A stretch of DNA of 64,000 nt from Bacillota bacterium (GCA_023413555.1 JAEZPG010000123.1:19355-83354); one strand, 5' to 3'. Shown: positions 48,910-57,752, counted from the stretch's first letter. Notes: a model not told the origin generated them from the sequence alone. Program-made: numbers and translations.

Positions 48910-49665
48910 CTATCCAATAACCTCCTGCATATCATACATACCAGGCTGCTTTCCAACTAAGAATTTAGCCGCTGAGATAGCACCTTTTGCAAAAATGGCT
49001 TTAGAATAGGCTGTATGTCTAAACTCAATAACTTCATCTGTCCCCGCAAAGATTACTTCATGTTCTCCTACAATTGTACCACCACGGACTGCACTAATAC
49101 CAAGTTCTTTCTTCTCTCTAACTTTCCGCTGATGAGAACGGTCAAATATATATTCGTATTGGTTGTTCATTGCATCATTAATAGCATCAGCTATCGCTAG
49201 AGCCGTACCAGAAGGAGCATCTACCTTCCTATTGTGATGTTTCTCTACAATTTCAATATCAAAACCTGCCTGAGCAAGTACCTTGGCTGCCTCCTGCACC
49301 AATTTAAACAAAGTATTCATACCTAAGGACATATTTGCTGACTTTAAAATAGGAATATAGGAGGAGGTTTCTTTCACTAAAGATATCTGTTCTTCACTTA
49401 ATCCAGTGGTACATAACACAATTGGAAGCTTCTTTAAGGTTGCATCGGCAAGAAAAGAATCTATGCCTACTACACTGGCAAAATCAATGATTACATCCGC
49501 TTCTATATGGCAATCTGCCAAGCTTTCAAATACTGGATAAGGATGAATCCTACTGCTTGAAATATCTATTCCAGCTACTATCTCACAGTCCGGGTCCTGT
49601 TGCACCAATTCTGATATCACCCGTCCCATGAATCCATTACAACCTCGCATAATTATTCTTACCAT
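48910..49665 (-). CDS. dapB: 4-hydroxy-tetrahydrodipicolinate reductase
   Basis: 251 residues. The N-terminal NAD(P)H motif is GCNGFMGRVISE; the catalytic region is VEKHHNRKVDAPSGTALA with the His pair and Lys. It carries out the second committed step of lysine/diaminopimelate synthesis. It follows dapA with a 103-base gap and so is under the lysine riboswitch. Start behind GAGAGG. Confidence 0.96.
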   Translation of the reverse strand: MVRIIMRGCNGFMGRVISELVQQDPDCEIVAGIDISSSRIHPYPVFESLADCHIEADVIIDFASVVGIDSFLADATLKKLPIVLCTTGLSEEQISLVKETSSYIPILKSANMSLGMNTLFKLVQEAAKVLAQAGFDIEIVEKHHNRKVDAPSGTALAIADAINDAMNNQYEYIFDRSHQRKVREKKELGISAVRGGTIVGEHEVIFAGTDEVIEFRHTAYSKAIFAKGAISAAKFLVGKQPGMYDMQEVIG

Positions 49666-49768
49666 TTTATCAACCTCTCTACTGTCTTGCGTTATATTTA
49701 CATATTTCTAATCGTAGTACTCCATTGTACTTTATATACTCATTTTTCGTTATGTACTCTCTAACTTC

Positions 49769-50659
49769 TTAACACACAGTAATTCCTGCCTGCACCATAG
49801 CTTCTACAAGTTTCTTCTCATTCTGTGGTTCCATCTCTGTAAGTGGCATACGAAGAGAACCAACCTCAAATCCTATTCTCTGCAATGCCTTTTTTACTGG
49901 AATTGGATTCACCTCTGAGAAAAGAGCATTGATCAGCGGAATATATTTTAGTTGAAGATTACGGCTTGCAGTAACCTCCCCTTTGTTATATAATTCCACA
50001 ATATTATGTGTTTCTTGTGGCAGAATATTGGATAGTACAGAAATAACACCTTTTCCACCTAATGATAGGATTGGTACAATTTGATCATCATTACCTGAAT
50101 ATACATCAACATCCCCATTAGTAGATGACATCAACTGTGCCACAAAAGAAATGTTACCGGTAGCTTCCTTTACAGCTACAATATTCTCTACCTCTTTTAC
50201 CAAACTAGCTATCGTATCCACTGCCATAGAACAACCAGTTCTGCCCGGGATATTATATAAAATCAAAGGAACATCAACACTGTTAGCTACCATAGTAAAA
50301 TGTTTTTTCAGTCCATTTTGAGTAGCTTTATTATAATATGGTGTTACTACCAAGATACCGTCTACTCCACTCTTCTCGGCTTCCTTAGAAAGATAAATAG
50401 CAGTATCTGTACTGTTTGAACCGGTTCCTGCAATAACTGGAATTCTTTTGTTCGTGTGCTCAACCGTAAACCGAATACATTCCAGATGCTCTTCATGAGA
50501 TAAAGTAGATGCCTCACCTGTAGTACCACATACAACGATTGCGTCTGTTCCATTGTTAATCTGAAAATCGATTAGCTTTTCAAAAGTCTCAAAGTCCACT
50601 TTACCATTTGCTTTCATAGGTGTAACAATTGCAACGCCTGCGCCATTAAAAATAGCCAT
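49769..50659 (-). CDS. dapA: 4-hydroxy-tetrahydrodipicolinate synthase
   Basis: 296 residues, a TIM-barrel aldolase joining pyruvate and aspartate semialdehyde. The Schiff-base Lys is Lys164 in IVAVKEATGNI; the catalytic Tyr is Tyr135 in LILYNIPGRTG, and GTTGEASTLSHEE is present. The ATG at 50659 stands right after the riboswitch terminator with AAAGGAGGG. The longer reading from 50719 would run through the riboswitch and is rejected. Confidence 0.96.
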   Translation of the reverse strand: MAIFNGAGVAIVTPMKANGKVDFETFEKLIDFQINNGTDAIVVCGTTGEASTLSHEEHLECIRFTVEHTNKRIPVIAGTGSNSTDTAIYLSKEAEKSGVDGILVVTPYYNKATQNGLKKHFTMVANSVDVPLILYNIPGRTGCSMAVDTIASLVKEVENIVAVKEATGNISFVAQLMSSTNGDVDVYSGNDDQIVPILSLGGKGVISVLSNILPQETHNIVELYNKGEVTASRNLQLKYIPLINALFSEVNPIPVKKALQRIGFEVGSLRMPLTEMEPQNEKKLVEAMVQAGITVC

Positions 50660-50679
50660 ATAAAACCCTCCTTTATAAT

Positions 50680-50704
50680 AAAAAAAGTCGACATATGAGT
50701 CGAC
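50680..50704 (-). terminator. Riboswitch-controlled terminator of dapA
   Basis: GTCGAC (50687-50692) and GTCGAC (50699-50704) around TCATAT, followed on the minus strand by seven T. It ends just before the dapA ribosome site. Confidence 0.9.
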
Positions 50705-50747
50705 CCTAAAGATTATCATCTTCCTAAATAAACTGAAGAACTTTCTT

Positions 50748-50895
50748 TAGGTAGCACTCCATCACATTATATTATGATGACAGTCATATAGCTGTTCACT
50801 ATACGCCCAGGACCAATAATTCGGGTTATCTTACCTTCGGCAAACTTTCCTTTCCACTGCCTTCTTCTGCGCCCCAACACATCTAGCAGTTTACT
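50748..50895 (-). promoter_or_regulatory. Lysine riboswitch (L box)
   Basis: On the minus strand the conserved L-box blocks come in order: GGGGCGCAGAAG, CAGTGGAAAGGAAAG, TTTGCCGAAGG, TGGTCCTGGGCG, ATGACTGTCATCA and ATGGAGTGCTACC. It lies about 45 bases before the terminator and dapA. High lysine should favour the terminator. Ends are approximate. Confidence 0.93.
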
Positions 50896-51057
50896 TATAA
50901 AGTATGCACCTCTACCAATAAAGCTTAATTATGTACTAATATGAAATTGTCGTTATTTTTGTTTCTTAGTTGCGATTATTATACCTTTAGAGTTATGCTT
51001 TGTCAACAACAAATAAATATTACTATTCATATTTTTATTGTAAGTTCCAGTATACAA

Positions 51058-51091
51058 CAAACAGTTCCATGATTACTCACGAAACTGTTTG
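51058..51091 (-). terminator. Terminator after the adenosyltransferase gene
   Basis: CAAACAGTT (51058-51066) and AACTGTTTG (51083-51091), nine pairs; followed by TTGTATAC on the minus strand. Confidence 0.6.
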
Positions 51092-51105
51092 TATATTCGT
51101 ATAAA

Positions 51106-51594
51106 TTATCCTTTAATTGGTTCAATCTTAGAAATAACATCCACATAGTCAACTAACTCTTCAGGTAATGTATCGCCCGTTAATACTAGTTTATAGTAAT
51201 CATCCCTTAGTTCAATAAACTTAATGATATCCTCACAATTAATAATACCATAGGCAACTAATCCAAGAACCTCATCTAAAACAAGAGTATCACATTCACC
51301 AGTCTCAACTACTTTTCTTGCAAAGTTCATTCCATTCAATATATTCTGTTTTTCCTCATTCTGTTCCTCTGGAGATAACTTACAATAGAATTCCTTTGCT
51401 TTTTCAAAACGAAATAGCTTTATCTCCGGCTCTAATTTATTTAAAAAAGAAAATTCTTCTACATCTCTTCCTTTAAGGAACTGAATAATAACAGCAGAAT
51501 GTCCTAATCCAGCCGATCGAATACACTGCCCTATAGCAGCAGTTGTCTTACCTTTTCCAGCGCCATAATAGACCTGAACAATTTTTTTGCTCAA
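51106..51594 (-). CDS. Cob(I)alamin adenosyltransferase, CobO/BtuR type
   Basis: About 162 residues. The unusual P-loop is YYGAGKGKTTAAIGQ; VIIQFLKGR and the Walker B-like DTLVLDEVLGLVAYG follow. It moves the adenosyl group of ATP to a corrinoid. The start is read as TTG at 51594, with GAGG 8 bases upstream; a GTG at 51603 overlaps that site. No other cobalamin gene is in the window, so it probably serves salvage or is one of several copies. Confidence 0.88.
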   Translation of the reverse strand: MSKKIVQVYYGAGKGKTTAAIGQCIRSAGLGHSAVIIQFLKGRDVEEFSFLNKLEPEIKLFRFEKAKEFYCKLSPEEQNEEKQNILNGMNFARKVVETGECDTLVLDEVLGLVAYGIINCEDIIKFIELRDDYYKLVLTGDTLPEELVDYVDVISKIEPIKG

Positions 51595-51686
51595 TAGATT
51601 CACCTCAATGTAATTAACTAGATATATATCATATCATATCATGCACATAATAAAAATCCAGTTAATCAGGTTAAGTACAGCTACAC

Positions 51687-52322
51687 CTACTCTTCTTCCT
51701 CAACATATTCCAACTTACTTACAGATACCTCATAGGCTACACGCTTTTCAAAATCTACTTCTGACGTCTTCTTTTGATATTCTCTACTTTGAATTCTGCC
51801 CCAAACCTGTACATGTCCTCCTACTGGAAACTTCTCAGCATAGCGCGCATTACGCCCCCAGCAAATGCAAGGTATATAATCTGATTTGCCATATGGACGA
51901 TTTACTGCTAACAGGATATCTGCAATCTCACGTCCTAATGGCGTCTTTCTATAAACTGGTTGTTTGCAAATATATCCATCCAAAAAGATATAATTAGGTT
52001 TTGGACTCTCATAGCCTGGTTCACATACGGTAAGTTCTCTTACGAAAACTGAAAGCACTAGACGATTCTTGCTCTCATCATGACGATTATAGGATCTGAA
52101 CTGCCCGGTTACCTCCAAATACTGACCCTTATAATCCTTCTTCACATCAATTAATCTTTCTGAGATCATCAATGGTATAATGTCGTAAGAATCACTAAGA
52201 CGATTTACACTTACATCTAGAAGGTAAAATCCCTCCCCAAACACTTCGTGACTGTAAATAAAGTCACCTACCACTTCTCCTGCAATACTAACTTGGTTAT
52301 TATCGAATACTTTATCCGTCAT
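51687..52322 (-). CDS. SSB-like protein with two OB-type segments
   Basis: 211 residues. Residues about 8-95 and 107-205 each look like an OB fold of the single-stranded DNA-binding protein type (NQVSIAGEVVGDFIYSHEVF; NYIFLDGYICKQPVYRKTPL, then ADILLAVNRPYGKSDYIPCI). The second repeat is the closer match to SSB, with CICWGRNARYAEKF in place of the usual W-x-K/R-A element. No acidic DDDIPF-type tail, only EEEE at the end, so it is not the main SSB. Role unknown; good GAGGAG start. Confidence 0.75.
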   Translation of the reverse strand: MTDKVFDNNQVSIAGEVVGDFIYSHEVFGEGFYLLDVSVNRLSDSYDIIPLMISERLIDVKKDYKGQYLEVTGQFRSYNRHDESKNRLVLSVFVRELTVCEPGYESPKPNYIFLDGYICKQPVYRKTPLGREIADILLAVNRPYGKSDYIPCICWGRNARYAEKFPVGGHVQVWGRIQSREYQKKTSEVDFEKRVAYEVSVSKLEYVEEEE

Positions 52323-52815
52323 AACGTACTACTCCTCTCTTTCCTGTCCTGGGTATTTTAAAATTGTTCTCTTAATTATGTTTATTCATAACATATACTA
52401 TTTAGAAGTAAATTCTACCATTTTCTAAAATTCTTTCAAGTATATTTCTGTAACATAATTGGTTATTGTAAATATTAAGGATTTTCTCGTCTTTACCAAA
52501 TATCGTTACTTAAAAATAGATTATAACAACATTCTTGATGAATAAAAAACGCTCATATCAAAACTAATATTTACCATATTTAAATAATTATATACAATAC
52601 ATTTGTACATTTTACAATATGTTTTTTGTAAATTTTTTTTAAACATTTTATCTTAACTGCTATAACTAACATTATTCTCTTTGTTTCATGTAAAATCGTG
52701 CAATTATTATATCAAATACCAATAAAATTATGGCAAAATCCGACTTTGTTGTTTTTATTTATTATTTCACTTTTATTAGTATTTCCCGTAAAACGTGTCG
52801 ATTCATAAGAAATGC
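52323..52815. other. AT-rich intergenic region before typA
   Basis: About 490 bases with no open frame worth calling. It separates two divergent genes. Long T and A runs; nothing with a stable fold noted except AAGGCT/AGCCTT further on at 52877-52898 in the typA leader. Confidence 0.4.
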
Positions 52816-52843
52816 TTGTAAATTCACAGTAATATGATAAAAT
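52816..52843 (+). promoter_or_regulatory. typA promoter candidate
   Basis: TTGTAA (52816-52821), 16-base spacer, TAAAAT (52838-52843), about 95 bases before the ATG. The leader contains the short inverted repeat AAGGCT-N10-AGCCTT. Confidence 0.55.
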
Positions 52844-52938
52844 AATAAAGTTGTTGAATTTCTTTCCTTATAAATAAGGCTATCATATATCAGCCTTCAA
52901 GTGGAAAGTGTTCTGATTCAGAAAGAAGGATAATAATA

Positions 52939-54765
52939 ATGATTAGAAAAGATATACGTAATGTTGCAATTATCGCTCATGTTGACCATGGTAAAACTAC
53001 TCTGGTTGACGAACTCCTAAAGCAAAGTGGTGTTTTTCGTGCCAATCAAAATGTAGCAGAAAGAGTGATGGACTCCAATGATATTGAGAGAGAACGTGGA
53101 ATAACCATACTATCCAAGAATACGGCTGTTACTTATAATGATATTAAAATTAATATTGTCGATACACCAGGACATGCTGACTTTGGGGGTGAGGTAGAAC
53201 GTGTTCTTAAAATGGTAAATGGTGTTGTTCTGGTAGTAGATGCCTTTGAAGGACCTATGCCACAGACTAAGTTTGTATTGAAGAAAGCTTTAGAGCTAGC
53301 CCTTCCTGTCATTGTGTGTATCAATAAAATTGATCGTCCGGAAGCCAGACCACAGGATGTTATTGACGAAGTCTTGGAACTGTTTATTGATCTGGATGCC
53401 AACGAAGATCAATTGGATTGCCCATTTATATTTGCCAGTGCCAAGTCCGGTATTGCTACAGATGATTTGGACAAGGACGCAGTAGATATGAAACCATTGT
53501 TTGAAACTATAATAAATTATATACCAGCTCCTGTAGGTGATGAGGATACGGATACTCAGGTTCTTATCAGTACCATTGACTACAATGAATATGTAGGCCG
53601 TATCGGCGTAGGAAAAGTAGATAATGGTACCATAAAGGTAAATCAGGACATGGTTATTGTAAATGAACATGACCCTGACAAATTCAAACGTGTAAAAGTA
53701 AGTAAACTATATGAGTTTGACGGGTTAAAGAAAGTTGAAGTAGAATCTGCAACTATAGGTGCTATTGTGGCTATTTCAGGAATTGCCGATATCCACATTG
53801 GCGATACATTATGTTCCCCCGAGAATCCAAAGCCAATTCCATTCCAGAAAATATCGGAACCTACTATAGCCATGCATTTTATGGTGAATGATAGTCCGCT
53901 AGCAGGCAAAGAAGGGAAGTATGTCACATCTCGTCATCTAAGGGATCGTCTTTTCCGCGAATTAAACACAGACGTCTCACTACGAGTAGAAGAGACAGAG
54001 TCACCTGACCGTTATAAGGTGTCAGGTCGTGGTGAACTTCACCTTTCTGTATTAATTGAAAATATGCGTCGTGAAGGTTATGAATTTGCAGTAAGTAAAG
54101 CAGAAGTATTATATCATAGAGATGAAAAAGGTCATTTGTTGGAGCCTATGGAACGTGCACTTATCGATGTACCAGAAGAATTTACAGGTAGTGTTATTGA
54201 AAAACTAAGTTCTCGAAAAGGTGAGCTGCAAAGTATGTTTCCAATGAACGATGCCTATACCAGATTAGAGTTTCTAATCCCCTCTAGAGGATTAATTGGA
54301 TATCGTGGAGAATTTATGACAGACACCAAAGGAAATGGTATTATGAATACTATTTTCGAAGACTACGGCCCATATAAGGGAGAAATCTCTTACCGTAAAC
54401 AAGGCAGCTTAATAGCATTTGAATCTGGCGATTCTATTACCTATGGACTATTTAATGCCCAAGAGCGTGGTACCCTGTTTATCGGAGCTGGAGAAAAAGT
54501 TTATGCTGGTATGATTGTAGGCCAAAATGCCAAGACAGATGACATTGAAGTAAACGTTTGTAAGAAAAAACAGCTAACCAATACTCGTGCTTCTGGTAGT
54601 GATGAGTCTCTAAGACTTACCCCTCCTACTGTATTAAGTCTTGAGCAAGCACTTGATTATATTGATACTGATGAACTCTTAGAAATCACTCCAGAAAGTC
54701 TGAGATTAAGAAAGAAGATTTTAGATCCTACCATGCGCATGCGTGCAAGACGAAATGTACAATAA
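52939..54765 (+). CDS. typA: Ribosome-associated GTPase TypA/BipA
   Basis: 608 residues of the EF-G-like translational GTPase family that helps 50S assembly and stress survival. G1 AHVDHGKTTLVDELL, G2/G3 RERGITI and DTPGHADFGGEV, G4 NKIDRP, then EF-G domains III-V and the TypA-specific C-terminal domain (GTLFIGAGEKVYAGMIVGQN). Full length. AGAAGGA precedes the ATG. Confidence 0.97.
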   Translation: MIRKDIRNVAIIAHVDHGKTTLVDELLKQSGVFRANQNVAERVMDSNDIERERGITILSKNTAVTYNDIKINIVDTPGHADFGGEVERVLKMVNGVVLVVDAFEGPMPQTKFVLKKALELALPVIVCINKIDRPEARPQDVIDEVLELFIDLDANEDQLDCPFIFASAKSGIATDDLDKDAVDMKPLFETIINYIPAPVGDEDTDTQVLISTIDYNEYVGRIGVGKVDNGTIKVNQDMVIVNEHDPDKFKRVKVSKLYEFDGLKKVEVESATIGAIVAISGIADIHIGDTLCSPENPKPIPFQKISEPTIAMHFMVNDSPLAGKEGKYVTSRHLRDRLFRELNTDVSLRVEETESPDRYKVSGRGELHLSVLIENMRREGYEFAVSKAEVLYHRDEKGHLLEPMERALIDVPEEFTGSVIEKLSSRKGELQSMFPMNDAYTRLEFLIPSRGLIGYRGEFMTDTKGNGIMNTIFEDYGPYKGEISYRKQGSLIAFESGDSITYGLFNAQERGTLFIGAGEKVYAGMIVGQNAKTDDIEVNVCKKKQLTNTRASGSDESLRLTPPTVLSLEQALDYIDTDELLEITPESLRLRKKILDPTMRMRARRNVQ

Positions 54766-54812
54766 TTTACTTTATAAAGTAGCAGGAAATGATTCACTCC
54801 CTTCCCCTCGCA

Positions 54813-54847
54813 GCACCATGTATATCATTCAGTACATGGTGCTTTTA
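54813..54847 (+). terminator. Terminator of typA
   Basis: GCACCATGTA (54813-54822) and TACATGGTGC (54833-54842), ten perfect pairs, then TTTTAT. Confidence 0.9.
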
Positions 54848-54966
54848 TAATTAATGTGCATAGTACCTGTTCTCATTTGGGTATCTACTGCAAACCTTTC
54901 GTCTACACCATACAAATTAAAATCATCAAATCTTAACCTACCATTCTTTCTAATATTGAAGGCCAT
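54829..54966 (-). other. Short open frame with protein-like composition, possibly a remnant
   Basis: Minus-strand frame of 45 codons from an ATG (reading MAFNIRKNGRLRFDDF at the start) to a TGA inside the typA terminator. It is open back to a TAG about 14 codons further up. No ribosome site before the ATG. Composition is balanced and protein-like, yet I recognise no family. It may be the end of a lost gene or chance. Confidence 0.15.
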
Positions 54967-55043
54967 ACAAGGATATCCGGCAACCAAGTAATATTGCTAA
55001 AGATTTTTTCACAACCGATCACTTCTTATTATCCTCATATAAG

Positions 55044-55086
55044 AAGAGGACCGTTGTAAAATTTCTTTTTTTACAACAGTCCTCTT
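55044..55086 (-). terminator. Hairpin after leuA
   Basis: AAGAGGAC-C-GTTGTAAA (55044-55060) pairs with TTTACAAC-A-GTCCTCTT (55070-55086), one mismatch. Immediately after the leuA stop. T run weak on the minus side. Confidence 0.7.
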
Positions 55087-55089
55087 ATA

Positions 55090-56763
55090 TTACTTATTAT
55101 TGATCAGACGATTTATTGCACTAAAGATAGCTCGAATCGATGCTCTTGTTATGTTGGAACTTACACCAACCCCATAAGTAGTTTTCTTATCGGTAATATC
55201 CAACATGTGAATATATGCAGCAGCCTGTGCATTAGAACCCTCACGAAGTGCATGCTCCGTATAGTCTAATACTTTAATCTGAATGCCAAGTTCTTTTTGA
55301 AGTCCACGCTGCACCGCATCAATAGGTCCATTTCCATTTGCTTCAAATATCTTCTCAACCCCATGATCAGTATATGCTACTCGAACTTGGGTATCAAATT
55401 CTGTGTCCAAATCAGACATATCCTCAATTTTGCATCTTCTAAAATGTAATGGCTCTTTTGCATCAATATATTCGCTCTTAAAGTATTCCATAATCTGGTC
55501 AGGGGCAACTTCACCCTGATGTTCCGTAATCTTCTGTATAACATCCGCAAATTCCTTATGCATACCCTTAGGAAGCTTGAATCCAAAATAGGTATCCATA
55601 ATAAAAGCAACACCGCCCTTACCGGACTGACTATTAATGCGGACGATTGGCTCATATACACGACCAACATCTGCAGGATCGATTGGAAGATAAGGAACCT
55701 CCCAGTACTCCTGTCCACGCTCTCTCATAGCCTGAACGCCCTTATTGATAGCATCCTGATGGGAGCCTGAAAATGCAGTAAATACCAGTTTACCTGCATA
55801 TGGATGTCTGATATGAACCTGAATCTTATTGCATCTTTCATATACATCAATAATCTCATTTACATTCTCAATATTCAACTGAGGGTTTATTCCCTGAGAA
55901 AACATATTATAAGCTATAGTTAAGATATCTACATTACCCGTACGTTCTCCATTGCCAAATAAAGTACCCTCAACTCGGTCACAACCTGCTAATATTGCAA
56001 GCTCAGCAGCTGCAACGGCAGTACCTCTATCGTTATGAGGGTGAACACTTAAAATAACACGTCTGCGGTCCGTAAAATGTTGCCCCATCCACTCAATTTG
56101 ATCTGCATAAACATTAGGTGTATTCATCTCTATTGTAGCAGGAAGGTTAATAATGACTGGTTTCTCTTTAGAAGCTCCCCATGTATCAAGAACAGCTTCA
56201 CAAACCTCTAAAGCATAATCCATCTCGGTTCCTGTAAAGCTTTCTGGAGAATATTCTAAAATAATCTTACCTGGAAAATCCTTGGCATATCGCTTCACCA
56301 ATTCAGTTCCCTCAATGGCAATTTTCTTAATTTCTTCTCTATCCATATGAAATACTACGTCTCTTTGAAGTGTAGAAGTAGAATTATATATATGGACAAT
56401 AGCCTGTTTACATCCTTGAATCGCCTCAAAGGTTCTAGCTATTAAATGTTCACGGCACTGTACCAGTACCTGTACTACTACGTCATCAGGAATTAATTCT
56501 CGATCTATTAACTGTCTTAAAAAATCGTATTCAATCTGGGAAGCAGAGGGAAACCCAACTTCAATCTCTTTAAAACCAAGCTTTACTAATAACTTAAAAA
56601 ACTCAATCTTTTCTTCTACTACCATAGGCTCAATTAATGCCTGATTACCATCACGTAAATCTACACTGCACCAAGTTGGTGCTTTCTCAATCTCATTGTT
56701 TGGCCATTCTCTTCCCGGCATATGTAATACAGGTACACGCTTATATCTACTATAATTCAACAT
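55090..56763 (-). CDS. leuA: 2-isopropylmalate synthase
   Basis: About 557 residues, the longer LeuA form close to the actinobacterial/clostridial type. The catalytic start of the barrel is SVDLRDGNQALIEPM, with HPHNDRGTAVAAAELA later as metal ligands, and a C-terminal regulatory domain (about 430-557) for leucine feedback. It condenses acetyl-CoA with 2-ketoisovalerate. The ATG at 56763 has TAGGAGGAG 7 bases upstream. A promoter lies far upstream at 57017-57045, leaving a leader of about 245 bases. Confidence 0.94.
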   Translation of the reverse strand: MLNYSRYKRVPVLHMPGREWPNNEIEKAPTWCSVDLRDGNQALIEPMVVEEKIEFFKLLVKLGFKEIEVGFPSASQIEYDFLRQLIDRELIPDDVVVQVLVQCREHLIARTFEAIQGCKQAIVHIYNSTSTLQRDVVFHMDREEIKKIAIEGTELVKRYAKDFPGKIILEYSPESFTGTEMDYALEVCEAVLDTWGASKEKPVIINLPATIEMNTPNVYADQIEWMGQHFTDRRRVILSVHPHNDRGTAVAAAELAILAGCDRVEGTLFGNGERTGNVDILTIAYNMFSQGINPQLNIENVNEIIDVYERCNKIQVHIRHPYAGKLVFTAFSGSHQDAINKGVQAMRERGQEYWEVPYLPIDPADVGRVYEPIVRINSQSGKGGVAFIMDTYFGFKLPKGMHKEFADVIQKITEHQGEVAPDQIMEYFKSEYIDAKEPLHFRRCKIEDMSDLDTEFDTQVRVAYTDHGVEKIFEANGNGPIDAVQRGLQKELGIQIKVLDYTEHALREGSNAQAAAYIHMLDITDKKTTYGVGVSSNITRASIRAIFSAINRLINNK

Positions 56764-56823
56764 ATTATCTCCTCCTAAAATATTTAATCTGCACACTCTT
56801 ATGATTCAATAGGCACTCTTATT

Positions 56824-57012
56824 TTAGCTATGGAGTCGATATATCACGCTATATTTTTTGACAATAAATAATTTCTTCTTGTCTATTCTAGCCCCATCCT
56901 TATCATCCTCTTCTTTCATATCGACAAAAGATACCGTTTTAGTCTCTCTTGGTATATGGTTCTTACTTTCAACCTCAACAAAAGCTTTTATCCATTGTTC
57001 ACGTTGAATGAG
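56824..57012 (-). other. Open frame of 62 codons in the leuA leader, no start codon at its head
   Basis: Minus-strand frame from just after a TAA (57013-57015) to a TAA at 56824-56826. It reads EQWIKAFVEVESKNHI and, after an internal ATG, MKEEDDKDGARIDKKKLF: charged and protein-like. No start codon or ribosome site is found near its head; the internal ATG near residue 33 would give a 31-residue peptide. It begins within the leuA promoter region, so it could be a gene remnant or an unannotated small gene in the leader. Not recognised. Confidence 0.25.
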
Positions 57013-57016
57013 TTAG

Positions 57017-57045
57017 ATTATACCATTATTGTATTTCAAATTCAA
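57017..57045 (-). promoter_or_regulatory. Promoter upstream of leuA
   Basis: Minus strand TTGAAT (57040-57045), 17-base spacer, perfect TATAAT (57017-57022). The start near 57010 gives a leader of about 245 bases to leuA. No T-box motif is present in it. Confidence 0.7.
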
Positions 57046-57115
57046 CCAGTTTTTATTGATGATTGATTGGTAGTTTTATAGGATCTTTGTGACATCCTTA
57101 TGGAAAATTTTATCA

Positions 57116-57213
57116 ATCGGGTAAGAGGTAGAAAATTACGTTATCTACCGACCTCCCACACCACCATACGTCAGACCATCTAACGATCTTCGTTTTCAGT
57201 CTAACGTATGGTG
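57116..57213 (-). mobile_element. Remnant of the 3' end of a group II intron
   Basis: Minus strand: a long stem CACCATACGTTAGAC with GTCTGACGTATGGTG, followed directly by GGTGTGGGAGGTCGGTAG and, after a short loop, CTACCTCTTACCCGAT. The last part resembles the domain VI and 3' end of clostridial group II introns (G-G-T-G-T-G-A-G-A-G-G-T-C-G-G ... CTACTCGAT). The domain V catalytic AGC triad and the tetraloop are not intact, and no intron-encoded reverse transcriptase is present, so this is a decayed tail. Confidence 0.5.
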
Positions 57214-57307
57214 TTTCTTTATTATTTCCCTTGTTGAGAACATAATCAATTAACGCTTAAGATTACAAGTAATAAACATAGATGTTGTGCGCCGCTTGGC
57301 TTACAAT

Positions 57308-57334
57308 GAAAAAGCTTCCTAAAAATAAGGAAGC
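57308..57334 (-). terminator. Terminator of the HPr gene
   Basis: GCTTCC (57314-57319) and GGAAGC (57329-57334), nine-base loop, with five T following on the minus strand. The 140 bases between it and the HPr stop hold nothing recognised. Confidence 0.8.
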
Positions 57335-57479
57335 CTTAAGTTATACTAGCTAATGAGATGTTTACCATCCCTTTGCTTAAATAATACTAGGAACGAAGAA
57401 TTATCTTTTTAATGAAAAACAAAGTGTACGAGAATCCCCATGACAAAGCCACTTTTCACTTCTCATTTTACAATTTATA

Positions 57480-57752
57480 TTAATCATCCAATTCACCAAG
57501 TCCTGTGGCAAATTCCGCAGTAATTGCCTCCAAAGCTTTCTCCTCATCAGATCCATCGCATTGAATTTCAACTTCTTCCCCATATTTTAAGCAACAACTT
57601 AATACACCCAAAACACTTTTTGCATTGACTTGTTTATTACCCACACACAGAGTCACCTTACACTTATACTGCAGTGCTAGGTTACACAGATACCCAGCTG
57701 GTTTAAGGTGTAGGCCGTTCTGATTACATACCTTTAATTTTGACGATACCAT
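57480..57752 (-). CDS. HPr-like phosphocarrier protein, cysteine-rich
   Basis: 90 residues. The active-site His15 is in NGLHLKPAGYL and the HPr-kinase target Ser46 in NAKSVLGVLS, both at exact HPr positions. The usual Arg17 is Lys. Seven cysteines (9, 23, 31, 36, 53, 54, 65) are unusual for HPr. It would take phosphate from Enzyme I in the PTS or act as a regulator of the Crh kind, although Crh lacks the His. GGAGG precedes the ATG at 57752. 65 bases after cdaR on the same strand; no ptsI nearby. The main ptsH may lie elsewhere. Confidence 0.85.
   Translation of the reverse strand: MVSSKLKVCNQNGLHLKPAGYLCNLALQYKCKVTLCVGNKQVNAKSVLGVLSCCLKYGEEVEIQCDGSDEEKALEAITAEFATGLGELDD

Noticed and set aside
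51641..51997. Plus-strand frame of 118 codons
   Set aside because: It is antisense to the SSB-like gene with no ribosome site and poor composition.
56797..57010. A leucine T-box in the leuA leader
   Set aside because: No GGTGG-ACCGCG T-box sequence or terminator hairpin is present there.
57287..57293. GTGCGCC on the plus strand, like a group II intron 5' end
   Set aside because: The intron-like 3' tail nearby is on the minus strand, so the orientation does not agree.
57401..57583. Minus-strand frame of 60 codons overlapping the HPr 3' end
   Set aside because: It is out of frame with the clear HPr gene and has no start signal.
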